From: Candidatus Poseidoniales archaeon | Lineage (GTDB): Archaea; Thermoplasmatota; Poseidoniia; Poseidoniales; Poseidoniaceae | NCBI GenBank assembly: GCA_003602665.1 | Contig: QQSG01000094.1 | Span: 1 to 9,856 of the forward strand | DNA length: 9,856 nt | Direction of reading: 5' to 3' | In this document: positions 1 through 6,825 of the stretch, one piece after another | Layout: every line of letters starts with the position of its first letter | How positions within the stretch are numbered: the first letter of the stretch is position 1 | Notes under the pieces: generated by a model | The model's database searches: none | What the model was told of the DNA's origin: nothing | The model's input: the letters and a program-made list of their open reading frames with translations, nothing else | Translations under genes and position numbers: made by a program

Positions 1-368
1 AACTCGCTAAGCCCCTCGTCCTGAACAAAATCTGCGCCATAGAGACCAATTGTTCCGACCGAAGCCCAAACCAGAAGAGAGATGATCATTGTCGTCATCA
101 ACCCTGTTCCAAAGCGTGTTGGTGCCTTCATCCACACCAATAGAAACAATGCATTTACCAACATTCCAAGAGGAACAACAGACATGGCCCGATCAAATTC
201 TGATCCCGTTGACATACTGTACATCCCTATGGCTGCAGGGATAATCGTTGTAGGAACTGTAGCTAAGACTCCGCCCGTTCTCCCTCCAAACTTTTCGATT
301 GCTACAGTTACTAATGTAGCAACTACGCCTGCAAAGAAAGCAGAGAGAAGAACTGAGGAAAGTAACAT
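1..368 (-). CDS. Multi-pass membrane protein, partial (C-terminus beyond the left edge)
   Basis: Reading the minus strand from an ATG at 368 gives about 122 residues without a stop to the window edge, so only the N-terminal part is visible. It is strongly hydrophobic, with about four likely membrane segments at residues 1-25, 30-50, 60-80 and 88-110. After the first segment comes a Gly-rich stretch (EKFGGRTGGVLATVPTT), then short loops and an acidic stretch near residues 113-122 (QDEGLSE). The Gly-rich and Pro-Thr-Thr pattern loosely recalls small GlpM/DUF3147-type membrane proteins, but I do not recognise the family and assign no function. The ATG lies one base after the stop of the histone-fold gene upstream, so the two are almost certainly co-transcribed and perhaps translationally coupled. 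The start is well supported by this spacing and by the immediate start of a hydrophobic segment. Confidence 0.7.
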   Translation of the reverse strand, partial: MLLSSVLLSAFFAGVVATLVTVAIEKFGGRTGGVLATVPTTIIPAAIGMYSMSTGSEFDRAMSVVPLGMLVNALFLLVWMKAPTRFGTGLMTTMIISLLVWASVGTIGLYGADFVQDEGLSE

Positions 369-369
369 A

Positions 370-1155
370 TCACTCAAACGGATCAATGTTCACAATTTGT
401 TCAATATCGATTCGCGGATAACCACGTTCTCGAGCATTGTCAGCGGCTTTCATCAACATTCTGCGAATCCATCCGAATGCCATCAATGCGCTGAGACGGT
501 TGACTGAGTCAATGAAATGCATTGGATCTCTTCCGAGATTCGCATGCTTACGGATATCAGATTCGAGTTCAGAGACCATGTCTCCGTACGTGTAAAGTAA
601 ATCTTGAGCTGCTTCATCGGTGATGGCCATTTTTGCATGTGTACGAGACATTGACTTCACGTGAGGAATTGTAATCAGTCCTCCTCCTTGAACTTGAATT
701 CCTTCTTCTTCCACATCTTCTGTTTCTTCTTCATGTGCTGATTCGCCCTTCCCCATCGAATTCAATGCAAGTTGGAGATGTCGAGGCTTAATGGTTGAAA
801 CACGATCTCTTGATGCTGCTTCCTCACAATTTCTCATGAGGCGTGCTAGGAACTTTTCGATGTATTCAATTCCGCCTTGAACTGCTGCTGAGCCAACGGA
901 TTCAACCTGTTCCAATCGATCGATCATCAATTCTCGAGTACGATTGTAATTCAATCGTGTACGATTTGAATCATCCAAGGTCTTTCGTTCAGGATCATTA
1001 CCGAGTGTGGCTTGTTCCATCGAAGGGACGAGCGAGTCGAGTTCAGAACAAACAAGACCAACAAGTGATTCTTTTACTGCACCAGAAATACGCATCGTTG
1101 TAAATGTCGATGCTACTGAACCGATGTGGCTTGGAGCGTAAGGCTTTGCCGGCAT
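370..1155 (-). CDS. Histone-fold protein, probable fused doublet
   Basis: The protein has 261 residues. Residues 77-134 align without gaps to archaeal histones such as HMfB: a short first helix, a loop, a 27-residue amphipathic central helix (about 90-116), then a loop and last helix, STIKPRHLQLAL at 120-131, equivalent to KTIKAEDIELAV. An acidic linker follows at 138-151 (EEETEDVEEE). The C-terminal half repeats the pattern: ITDEAA at 178-183 resembles the loop-1/helix-2 start of histones, and a long helix ending in RIDIEQIV at 248-255 resembles the last loop and helix. The register of this second fold is uncertain. Archaeal histones are normally 65-70 residues, so this is a doublet or a histone-fold regulator rather than a standard nucleosomal histone. 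Residues 1-60 are extra. DNA binding or chromatin organisation is an inference. The first Met (1155, ATG) is used; Met21 (MRISGAV) is an alternative. The gene starts 49 bases after the peptidase gene. Confidence 0.72.
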   Translation of the reverse strand: MPAKPYAPSHIGSVASTFTTMRISGAVKESLVGLVCSELDSLVPSMEQATLGNDPERKTLDDSNRTRLNYNRTRELMIDRLEQVESVGSAAVQGGIEYIEKFLARLMRNCEEAASRDRVSTIKPRHLQLALNSMGKGESAHEEETEDVEEEGIQVQGGGLITIPHVKSMSRTHAKMAITDEAAQDLLYTYGDMVSELESDIRKHANLGRDPMHFIDSVNRLSALMAFGWIRRMLMKAADNARERGYPRIDIEQIVNIDPFE

Positions 1156-1204
1156 ATCACAGGCTACCTTTCCACCTCTTTGAACACACCGTGATGAATG
1201 GCTC

Positions 1205-2479
1205 CTACCATTCAGTCAACCATGGCCAAGCCCCATCGGCTGTCACAGGACGCATTCCGTCTTCATCGCGAATCCACGTATCTTCTGACCCAATGCTTCC
1301 ATCTGTATGAACAACCTTTGGCTCGATAGCCATCGTCCCTCCAATCGGCAATGGGCGGTCAAAACCTGCAGCGACAACTGGAGATTCATCCAATTGCAAA
1401 CCTACTGAGTGTCCTAAGAATTTTGATTGATCCGGAACCATACCCATCAGATGGTCCTGATGGCCGAGTTCATGTGCTAATGCTTGACCTTCAACCCAAG
1501 CATCACTGCATAGTCCACCTTCATCAAGAACGCCTACAACTGTATCCTTGACAGCCAACATATCTTCGAGACGCTGATTCCATTCCTGAGAAAGAGAACC
1601 AAGAGAAAACATTCTGGTCATATCAACAACATAGCCACGATGAACATGAACAAGATCGACCAATACTGGTTCGTTCCTCTTGATTTTATTGAATCCAGAA
1701 CCCATACCTGCAAGCGGATGAGGTCCTCCTCCTCCAACTGCTGAGTCAAAGAAGGACGGAACGCCTCCTGCTCTTCCTGAGACAATAACGCCACGGTTAC
1801 ATTGCAATGGGAAGCGGCGCATCTGAACTTGGCCTCCAAATCCTTCACTACGACTGATTGCTTCTGCTGCTGCAACCAAATCAAGTTCTGTCATACCTTC
1901 TCCGCCGAGTCTCGAAACTGCATCGAACATTCGCATCTGAACTTCTGCTCCAGCTTCCATCTGTTCTTGCTCCCATGCAGACTTAACTTCTCTCAATCGA
2001 TGAATGACGGAAGTCGCATCATCACATGTTCCAAGTGAGGATAAAGCCTTAGAAAATCGATTCGCAAATGTGGTTGGCAACTCACCAAATTGTAATGCTG
2101 GAGCTTCTGTGACTCCCCTTGATTGCAAGGTTTCACTAAGAAGCCGCAATCGGGGAAATGCTTCGATACTGAATGGAGCATTATCGCCACCAGCTTCATG
2201 TTGTGCACGTCGTAGAGATCTTCGAACATAAAATACGGGTCCATCTCCGTCTGCTTCGACGCTCCCGCCTGCTCCTTGAGCTGGCACGAACATCGAGCCA
2301 TCTTGTCTTCCACCTGCGAAATAATACAAATCGATAGGGTGCTGAATGAGGACTCCTGGGAGCGAAGATGTTCGCAAAGCAACCGCTAGAGCGTTCAGTC
2401 GTTGTTCAAGTTCTGAGACTGGTACGCGCCAATCCTCACCTTCGGGACCAGATAATGCGGATGAATCCCAATCGGACAT
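1205..2479 (-). CDS. M24-family metallopeptidase (Xaa-Pro aminopeptidase/prolidase type)
   Basis: This 424-residue protein has the two-part build of the creatinase/aminopeptidase P family. The N-terminal domain (about 20-165) contains VLIQHPIDLYYFAGGRQDGS at 43-62, the usual site-entry segment. The C-terminal pita-bread domain (about 166-415) keeps all five metal ligands of M24 enzymes: D275 (PVLVD), D286 (RGYVVDMTR), H357 (LGHSVG), E386 (MAIEP) and E399 (GSEDTW). H254 in GGPHP probably corresponds to the substrate-site histidine. It is therefore expected to be an active cytoplasmic dinuclear-metal peptidase removing residues next to proline in short peptides; the exact substrate cannot be told. 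No signal peptide is seen. The Gly that often follows the first metal Asp (DxG) is replaced (DLV), a minor variation. The ATG at 2479 lies 46 bases after the methyltransferase stop. Confidence 0.93.
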   Translation of the reverse strand: MSDWDSSALSGPEGEDWRVPVSELEQRLNALAVALRTSSLPGVLIQHPIDLYYFAGGRQDGSMFVPAQGAGGSVEADGDGPVFYVRRSLRRAQHEAGGDNAPFSIEAFPRLRLLSETLQSRGVTEAPALQFGELPTTFANRFSKALSSLGTCDDATSVIHRLREVKSAWEQEQMEAGAEVQMRMFDAVSRLGGEGMTELDLVAAAEAISRSEGFGGQVQMRRFPLQCNRGVIVSGRAGGVPSFFDSAVGGGGPHPLAGMGSGFNKIKRNEPVLVDLVHVHRGYVVDMTRMFSLGSLSQEWNQRLEDMLAVKDTVVGVLDEGGLCSDAWVEGQALAHELGHQDHLMGMVPDQSKFLGHSVGLQLDESPVVAAGFDRPLPIGGTMAIEPKVVHTDGSIGSEDTWIRDEDGMRPVTADGAWPWLTEW

Positions 2480-2525
2480 GATACGTCTTCGCGTCCGTTA
2501 TTCAAAATCACTACGCTTGAAATCT

Positions 2526-3488
2526 TCATGAAGAAGAGGTTTCAACTTCCGGTATTTGTGCGGGTTCTGTGTTCATAATCCGTTCATCGGCTATCGCACA
2601 GTACTCTTCTGAGAGGTCCATTCCAACGAATACTCTACCTGATTGTTTAGCGGCTACACAAGTCGTTCCTGAACCGTTGAACGGATCAAACACAACATCT
2701 CCCGCAAAGGTGTACATCTCAATACAACGACGAGGTAATTCGACTGGGAATGGAGCAGGGTGATTGACGCGACTTGCCCGTTCTGTAGCAAATCTCCAGA
2801 TGGATTTGGTTTGTTCAATGAAATCTCTCTTCTCTATTGTATCGATACGTCCTTCTGCTCGCTCTTTCTTTGAACGAGGAAGTTTGTAATCACCTTTGGA
2901 GAATACGAGGAGGTATTCATGTATATCACGAAGACAGGGATTGGATGCACTTTGGAATGAACCCCAAGCACAGGAGGAGCCCGCGCTTGCAGATTTATCC
3001 CAAATGATTTCTCCACGCATGAGGAATCCTAATTCAATCATCATGCTGTTGATGTATGTTGAGAGAGGAATGTACGGTTTCCTGCCAAGGTTTGCTACGT
3101 TAACTACCATTCTCCCGCCAGGCGACAATACACGGTAACATTCTGCAAAAACGTCGTGTAGAAGTTTGAGATATTCGTCGAGTGTCAAATCATCATCATA
3201 TGCTTTTGATGCATTATATGGGGGAGATGTTACCACTAATTGGACACAATTATCTGGCAATGGGTTCTCTCTCGCATCGCCAGTAAGAACGATGTTATGG
3301 AATGATTCCGGAAGTTCTTGATGTTCGCCAACGTCTCTCTGTGAAGCGATACCTTTGTTGATTCGACTGTTGTAATAGGTCGATGCATCATGGCTTTCTC
3401 TACGAGATACACCAAATGCTGAAGTCGATGTTTTTGCTCTTTTACGAGCCCCATCGAATCCTTCCTTTTTCGGCTTCTCGCCACCCAT
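2526..3488 (-). CDS. Site-specific DNA methyltransferase, beta class, probably cytosine-N4
   Basis: About 320 residues. Numbering here counts from a TTG six bases upstream (3494). Catalytic motif IV TSPPY (89-93) precedes the AdoMet-binding motif I, FDPFNGSGTT (269-278), with GMDLSEEY after it (291-298); this order defines the beta class. HPAPFP at 245-250 fits motif X. SPPY, rather than DPPY or NPPY, and the segment GSFQSASNPCLRDIHEYLLV (178-197) point to N4-cytosine methylation, but N6-adenine is not excluded. The stretch between motifs (about 140-240), which should hold target recognition, is compact. The first about 60 residues are Lys/Arg/Ser-rich and probably disordered. No restriction endonuclease gene adjoins it, so it looks solitary, with an epigenetic or protective role inferred. 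The start is uncertain: ATG at 3488 is preferred over TTG at 3494, and an in-frame stop at 3513-3515 excludes anything longer. The M24 peptidase gene follows after 46 bases. Confidence 0.9.
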   Translation of the reverse strand: MGGEKPKKEGFDGARKRAKTSTSAFGVSRRESHDASTYYNSRINKGIASQRDVGEHQELPESFHNIVLTGDARENPLPDNCVQLVVTSPPYNASKAYDDDLTLDEYLKLLHDVFAECYRVLSPGGRMVVNVANLGRKPYIPLSTYINSMMIELGFLMRGEIIWDKSASAGSSCAWGSFQSASNPCLRDIHEYLLVFSKGDYKLPRSKKERAEGRIDTIEKRDFIEQTKSIWRFATERASRVNHPAPFPVELPRRCIEMYTFAGDVVFDPFNGSGTTCVAAKQSGRVFVGMDLSEEYCAIADERIMNTEPAQIPEVETSSS

Positions 3489-3528
3489 TGCCAAGCAACG
3501 GGTTCGTCTCGGTTATGACCTTTCGCGC

Positions 3529-3542
3529 CAATCATATGCAAT
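3529..3542 (-). promoter_or_regulatory. Candidate TATA element for the methyltransferase-led gene block
   Basis: On the minus strand the bases TGCATATGAT (3540-3531) form a TATA-like element about 45 bases before the preferred ATG at 3488. With the usual archaeal spacing of about 25 bases from TATA to transcription start, the mRNA would begin near 3508-3510, giving a leader of about 20 bases. I see no convincing Shine-Dalgarno sequence. The call rests on sequence resemblance and spacing only. Confidence 0.3.
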
Positions 3543-3595
3543 GGACGCGCGTTTTCGAGGCTTGAACAAAATCCCAATAATGCTTGGAACTGACT

Positions 3596-6500
3596 TTAGT
3601 TTTCCCAAAGAGTCCAACTTTCTTCGGGAGCGTATCTGTAATGCCATGTTCCTGAACTCACTGGCCATTCAATCCAGTACGTTCCTTTGTCATCCATATC
3701 ACCCAGTGAATTGTTTGGTGGAGTAGCCGAATCATTCAGTTCATCAACACCTGATGACATTGCTAACTTTTCCTCGAGAAGACTTGTACGCTCGTCTGTA
3801 TCAATGACCTGAGATAAACCAAAATACGTGTCACTGTGAGCAATTTTATACAATTCACTCGACGTTGAACTCTGAAGTTCTTCAATCAAAACGAGGAGCT
3901 TTTCACGAGTTTCTCTCCTAATCTCATTATTCGTAAATCGAGCTGTTAGGTCTGCTTTTAGATTACCTAACTCTTCGGCAAATTCTTGCGGATCATCATA
4001 GTAGGCTTGAACTAAGGATTGGAGATAAGTCAACTCATTACGTTCTTCTTTGGAAAGTTTGGAATTCTTACGAAGAACTTGTACCCATCGGAAAGTATCT
4101 GGAAGGACTGCTGCTACTGCATTTGTTTGAAGCAAAGTGAACAGAGCGAGGAGGATGGCTCCAACACCTACACTCGTCGTCACAGCATCCGCTTCACCAG
4201 AAAAGAATGACTGAAGTGCAGAAGAAGTTTCAGTATCATCTTGCGTTTCTTCAACTTCACAACCATCAGCATCGACAACTACACCCGATGACGTTGCAGG
4301 ACAATCGTCTTCGATGTCGGGAACACCATCGCCATCGGTGTCGAGAGGAGTTTGCGTTTCATTGTCATCATCGGTTTCATTGGTTTCTGGTTGCTGGAAC
4401 TGATCTGGAATTCCATTTCCATCATTATCTACACAACCGTAGAAATCATCCGCAGTTGAGTTACCAAAGGTATCTGGACAATAATCGGCCTGTACCGCTC
4501 CAATGATGAAGACACCTGGCCATTCGGATTCACGAGTCTCGTTCCAATCAGAGTCTCCCCAGTTGTCACCGTATCCATCACCGTCTGTATCTTGCCATTG
4601 TGTTGAGTCGAGTGGGAAGGTATCCTGAGTATCCAGATAGCCATCACCATCAGAATCCAACTGGGCTAATGAGCAACCGTTCCCATCGACTTCAGCACCT
4701 TGAACAGTGTTTGAACAAAGGTCATTGACATCATCCACGCCGTCACCATCGCTATCCAATGATCTACTGGAATCGTTCGGGAAGGCATCGGTATTATCGC
4801 CAACTCCGTCGCCATCTGAATCGTACTGCTCGAAGGCATTTTGTGGGAAAGCATCAGAATTATCACCAACGCCATCGCCATCACTGTCGGTGGTCTCGGC
4901 AGGATTATTCGGGAATGCATCGGAATTATCGCCCACGCCATCGCCATCAGAATCAGACTGCTCGAAGGCATTGGCAGGGAAAGCATCACTATTATCGCCG
5001 ACACCATCCCCGTCACTATCCATCGTTTCACTTGCATCGTTCGGGAATGCATCAGCATTGTTCCCGACACCGTCTCCGTCAGTATCCGCCCATTCGAGAA
5101 CATCGTTCGGGAATGCATCTCCTGAATTGCTGTATCCATCTCCATCATCGTCAGGACAGCCGTTTTGATCTAGAGTAGAGGTGCCTGCGACTTCTGGACA
5201 ATCGTCGTCTGCGTTAAGGATTCCATCTGAATCGAAGTCATTTTGATCAATAAACTGGAATGTGGAAGACAATTGGTGCACATTACTGTCTTTATCCACA
5301 ATCGAAAGAACAACTGTGTCACTCGTCGAGATGACAGGCGTTGTTACTCGAATCGTTGTATCATTAACGACGGTACCTGTAACCGATCCGTATTGACCAA
5401 ATTTGACCGTGACCTCGTTTGTAACACTCACACCAGTCGATTTTGTAGTATACTTCAAAATGTCAGTTGTATCATCGTTGAACGCAACGTGCATGATTCC
5501 ATTTTCATCAATAAAAATCGAATTTCCTTCACCAACATCTGCGTTACTGGCAATCGTACTGACTTTCCAATCGGAGATTGCCGGATCGATTGTTGCGTAT
5601 TTCAAATTCTGACCAGTCCATGTGTGATAGACGATATGTGGTTGATTCGCAGCATCCACAGTGATTGAGGGGTCACGGCCAGTGTATCCTGATGAATCAA
5701 TAATCTCTGTATTCCATCCACTACTTGGGCTTCCCGTTGAATACCTCAAATCATAATTTTTATCATCGAAATGAGCGATATGAAACTGCCCTTCTTTGTC
5801 CATTGTCATCGAGGTCATGTATCCAGGATACATCTGAGATGACCCTATATCAATTGAATAAGAATCCCAAGAACCGCTTTTGTCCGTTGCGAACATCAAT
5901 TTCGAGGAGCTACGGTCTTGATAGGAAATGTAGATGTTATCGCTCTCATCAATCACAATGGCAGACTCACAACCCCGATTGTTTCCCGCCTCAACAGTGT
6001 CGTATACCCAAGTGGTTCCGGTGTATGAGGCAATGCGAAGCCCATTTCCGCATTGATCTGCTCCGTTAGCAGCATAGGAGATGTGTGGCTGATTGTTTGA
6101 GTCAACTGCAATACCGATTGGTCCGAAATGCGCAGAATTTGAAACCGTATAATCCGTCCAGTTCGTTCCATCATAGTTCATGTAAACAAGCGTTTCAGCC
6201 CAACTCGTATATGTTGTATAAGCCAAGTGTATGTGGTCATTACCATCGATGACCATGTGAATGTCCCAACAATATGTGTTCCCACAATCGTTAATTTTCA
6301 TTGAATTCCAACCAGATCCGTCATTGACGCTGTGCCGAATTTGGTAACTTTCACCCTTAATTTGAACGACGTGAATGTGCCCGTTGTTATCAACGCCGAT
6401 GGCATTCCATAGACCAGCTTGGTCACTCATGTCCAAATTCGACGTCACCCATTGGTGATTGATACCATCGTATGTCGTATTGGTGATAGCGAGGTCTGAA

Positions 6501-6685
6501 AAACCGCTACCTGTGATGGTGATTTCCTCTCCACCTGCAGTCCAACCTGTGCTTGGTGAAATTGTAGTTTGAATTGGACTTGAGTACTGAATCTCATCAC
6601 GCTCTGCTTCGAGAGTGGTTTGTTGCGTAATCATTGGAGATGCGAAAACTGCAAGAAGTACAGCACTTACAAGTAATACTCGCAT
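3596..6685 (-). CDS. Secreted, membrane-anchored protein: split TIG domain, beta-propeller, thrombospondin type 3 repeats
   Basis: The protein has 1029 residues. A signal peptide covers about 1-20 (hydrophobic core VLLVSAVLLAVFASP). Residues 41-75 match the first half of an IPT/TIG domain (SPSTGW.AGGEEITITGSGF), whose second half appears only at 424-479 (VTVKFG..TTIRVTTP). Between them, seven repeats of about 48-51 residues carry D-x-x-[NGD]-x-x-[HY]-[IVL], with the Asp at 99, 147, 195, 246, 296, 344 and 393; this suggests a seven-bladed beta-propeller. Twelve calcium-binding repeats of the DxDxDGxxD type follow (about 483-796), several ending DAFP as in thrombospondin type 3. A membrane helix at 836-861, followed by basic residues, puts the C-terminus inside. 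The cytoplasmic part has a charged helical region (about 875-975) and a Trp-rich end (1001-1029). Likely roles are adhesion, ligand binding or surface sensing, but the function is unknown. The ATG at 6685 begins the signal peptide directly. Confidence 0.9.
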   Translation of the reverse strand: MRVLLVSAVLLAVFASPMITQQTTLEAERDEIQYSSPIQTTISPSTGWTAGGEEITITGSGFSDLAITNTTYDGINHQWVTSNLDMSDQAGLWNAIGVDNNGHIHVVQIKGESYQIRHSVNDGSGWNSMKINDCGNTYCWDIHMVIDGNDHIHLAYTTYTSWAETLVYMNYDGTNWTDYTVSNSAHFGPIGIAVDSNNQPHISYAANGADQCGNGLRIASYTGTTWVYDTVEAGNNRGCESAIVIDESDNIYISYQDRSSSKLMFATDKSGSWDSYSIDIGSSQMYPGYMTSMTMDKEGQFHIAHFDDKNYDLRYSTGSPSSGWNTEIIDSSGYTGRDPSITVDAANQPHIVYHTWTGQNLKYATIDPAISDWKVSTIASNADVGEGNSIFIDENGIMHVAFNDDTTDILKYTTKSTGVSVTNEVTVKFGQYGSVTGTVVNDTTIRVTTPVISTSDTVVLSIVDKDSNVHQLSSTFQFIDQNDFDSDGILNADDDCPEVAGTSTLDQNGCPDDDGDGYSNSGDAFPNDVLEWADTDGDGVGNNADAFPNDASETMDSDGDGVGDNSDAFPANAFEQSDSDGDGVGDNSDAFPNNPAETTDSDGDGVGDNSDAFPQNAFEQYDSDGDGVGDNTDAFPNDSSRSLDSDGDGVDDVNDLCSNTVQGAEVDGNGCSLAQLDSDGDGYLDTQDTFPLDSTQWQDTDGDGYGDNWGDSDWNETRESEWPGVFIIGAVQADYCPDTFGNSTADDFYGCVDNDGNGIPDQFQQPETNETDDDNETQTPLDTDGDGVPDIEDDCPATSSGVVVDADGCEVEETQDDTETSSALQSFFSGEADAVTTSVGVGAILLALFTLLQTNAVAAVLPDTFRWVQVLRKNSKLSKEERNELTYLQSLVQAYYDDPQEFAEELGNLKADLTARFTNNEIRRETREKLLVLIEELQSSTSSELYKIAHSDTYFGLSQVIDTDERTSLLEEKLAMSSGVDELNDSATPPNNSLGDMDDKGTYWIEWPVSSGTWHYRYAPEESWTLWEN
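4712..5152 (-). repeat. Tandem 66-bp coding repeats (calcium-binding repeat block)
   Basis: Six consecutive copies of a 22-residue unit (66 bp) begin at residues 534, 556, 578, 600, 622 and 644 of the surface protein. A variant copy precedes them at 512. The core DSDGDGVGDNSDAFP is identical in three copies, while the spacer (for example PNDASETM, PANAFEQS, PNNPAETT) alternates. At DNA level the cores differ at several third positions, so the array is not a fresh expansion, but it could still change copy number by recombination or slippage. Confidence 0.9.
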
Positions 6686-6703
6686 GATTTGGGCTATCTC
6701 TTA

Positions 6704-6719
6704 GTTTTAAAATATTCTT
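6704..6719 (-). promoter_or_regulatory. TATA-like promoter of the surface-protein gene, probably leaderless
   Basis: Read on the minus strand, AAGAATATTTTAAAAC forms a strong A/T-only core centred near 6708-6712. The start codon at 6685 is about 24-27 bases downstream, which is where archaeal transcription itself should begin. The intervening bases (TAAGAGATAGCCCAAATC) leave no room for a leader, so a leaderless mRNA starting at or next to the ATG is the simplest reading. Confidence 0.55.
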
Positions 6720-6720
6720 T

Positions 6721-6738
6721 GGTAACAATTTTGTTACC
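6721..6738. promoter_or_regulatory. Inverted repeat, candidate operator in the divergent promoter region
   Basis: GGTAACAATTTTGTTACC is an inverted repeat with perfect 8-bp arms (GGTAACAA / TTGTTACC) around a TT centre. It lies directly upstream of the TATA-like element of the minus-strand surface-protein gene and directly before a TATATC element facing the phosphoglycerate kinase gene. Its length and symmetry suit a dimeric helix-turn-helix regulator acting on one or both genes. The regulator is not identifiable from this window. With no run of T after it and a position upstream of both genes, a terminator is unlikely. Confidence 0.5.
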
Positions 6739-6787
6739 TATATCTGCCAAAGCCACTCTCTTCATTGTGACGAAATTCAATTTCATC
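6735..6787 (+). promoter_or_regulatory. Candidate promoter region of the phosphoglycerate kinase gene
   Basis: Two A/T-rich candidates lie ahead of the ATG at 6826. CCTATATCTG (6737-6746) would start the mRNA near 6768, with a leader of roughly 58 bases. GAAATTCAATTTC (6772-6784) would start it near 6803, with a leader of about 22 bases. Neither is decisive. The sequence GGAAG about six bases before the ATG may serve as a weak ribosome binding site, consistent with a transcript that has a leader, unlike the divergent gene. Confidence 0.3.
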
Positions 6788-6825
6788 AGCACATCACTCA
6801 AGAACTGGGTTCACTTGGAAGAACC

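Noticed and set aside
82..507. A 141-residue plus-strand open frame.
   Set aside because: It spans the end of the histone-fold gene and the start of the membrane-protein gene on the other strand. Its translation has no recognisable domain, while the minus strand gives a coherent hydrophobic protein and a histone fold.
1618..2382. Additional minus-strand frames of 88 and 129 residues inside the M24 peptidase gene.
   Set aside because: They are out-of-frame shadows; the main frame carries all five metal ligands in order.
2526..3488. A restriction-modification system.
   Set aside because: Only the methyltransferase is present. The flanking genes encode an M24 peptidase and a surface protein, neither resembling an endonuclease or specificity subunit.
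4712..5152. Regularly spaced repeats that might suggest a CRISPR array.
   Set aside because: The repeats are in frame, encode calcium-binding motifs, have a 66-bp unit with variable third positions, and their spacers are also coding and similar to each other.
4207..5178. Several plus-strand reading frames and a minus-strand off-frame opposite the calcium repeats, some with periodic Pro/Ser- or His/Arg-rich translations.
   Set aside because: They are by-products of the regular 66-bp repeat, whose biased codons keep stops out of several frames. The minus-strand frame with signal peptide, propeller and DxDxDG repeats is clearly the real gene.
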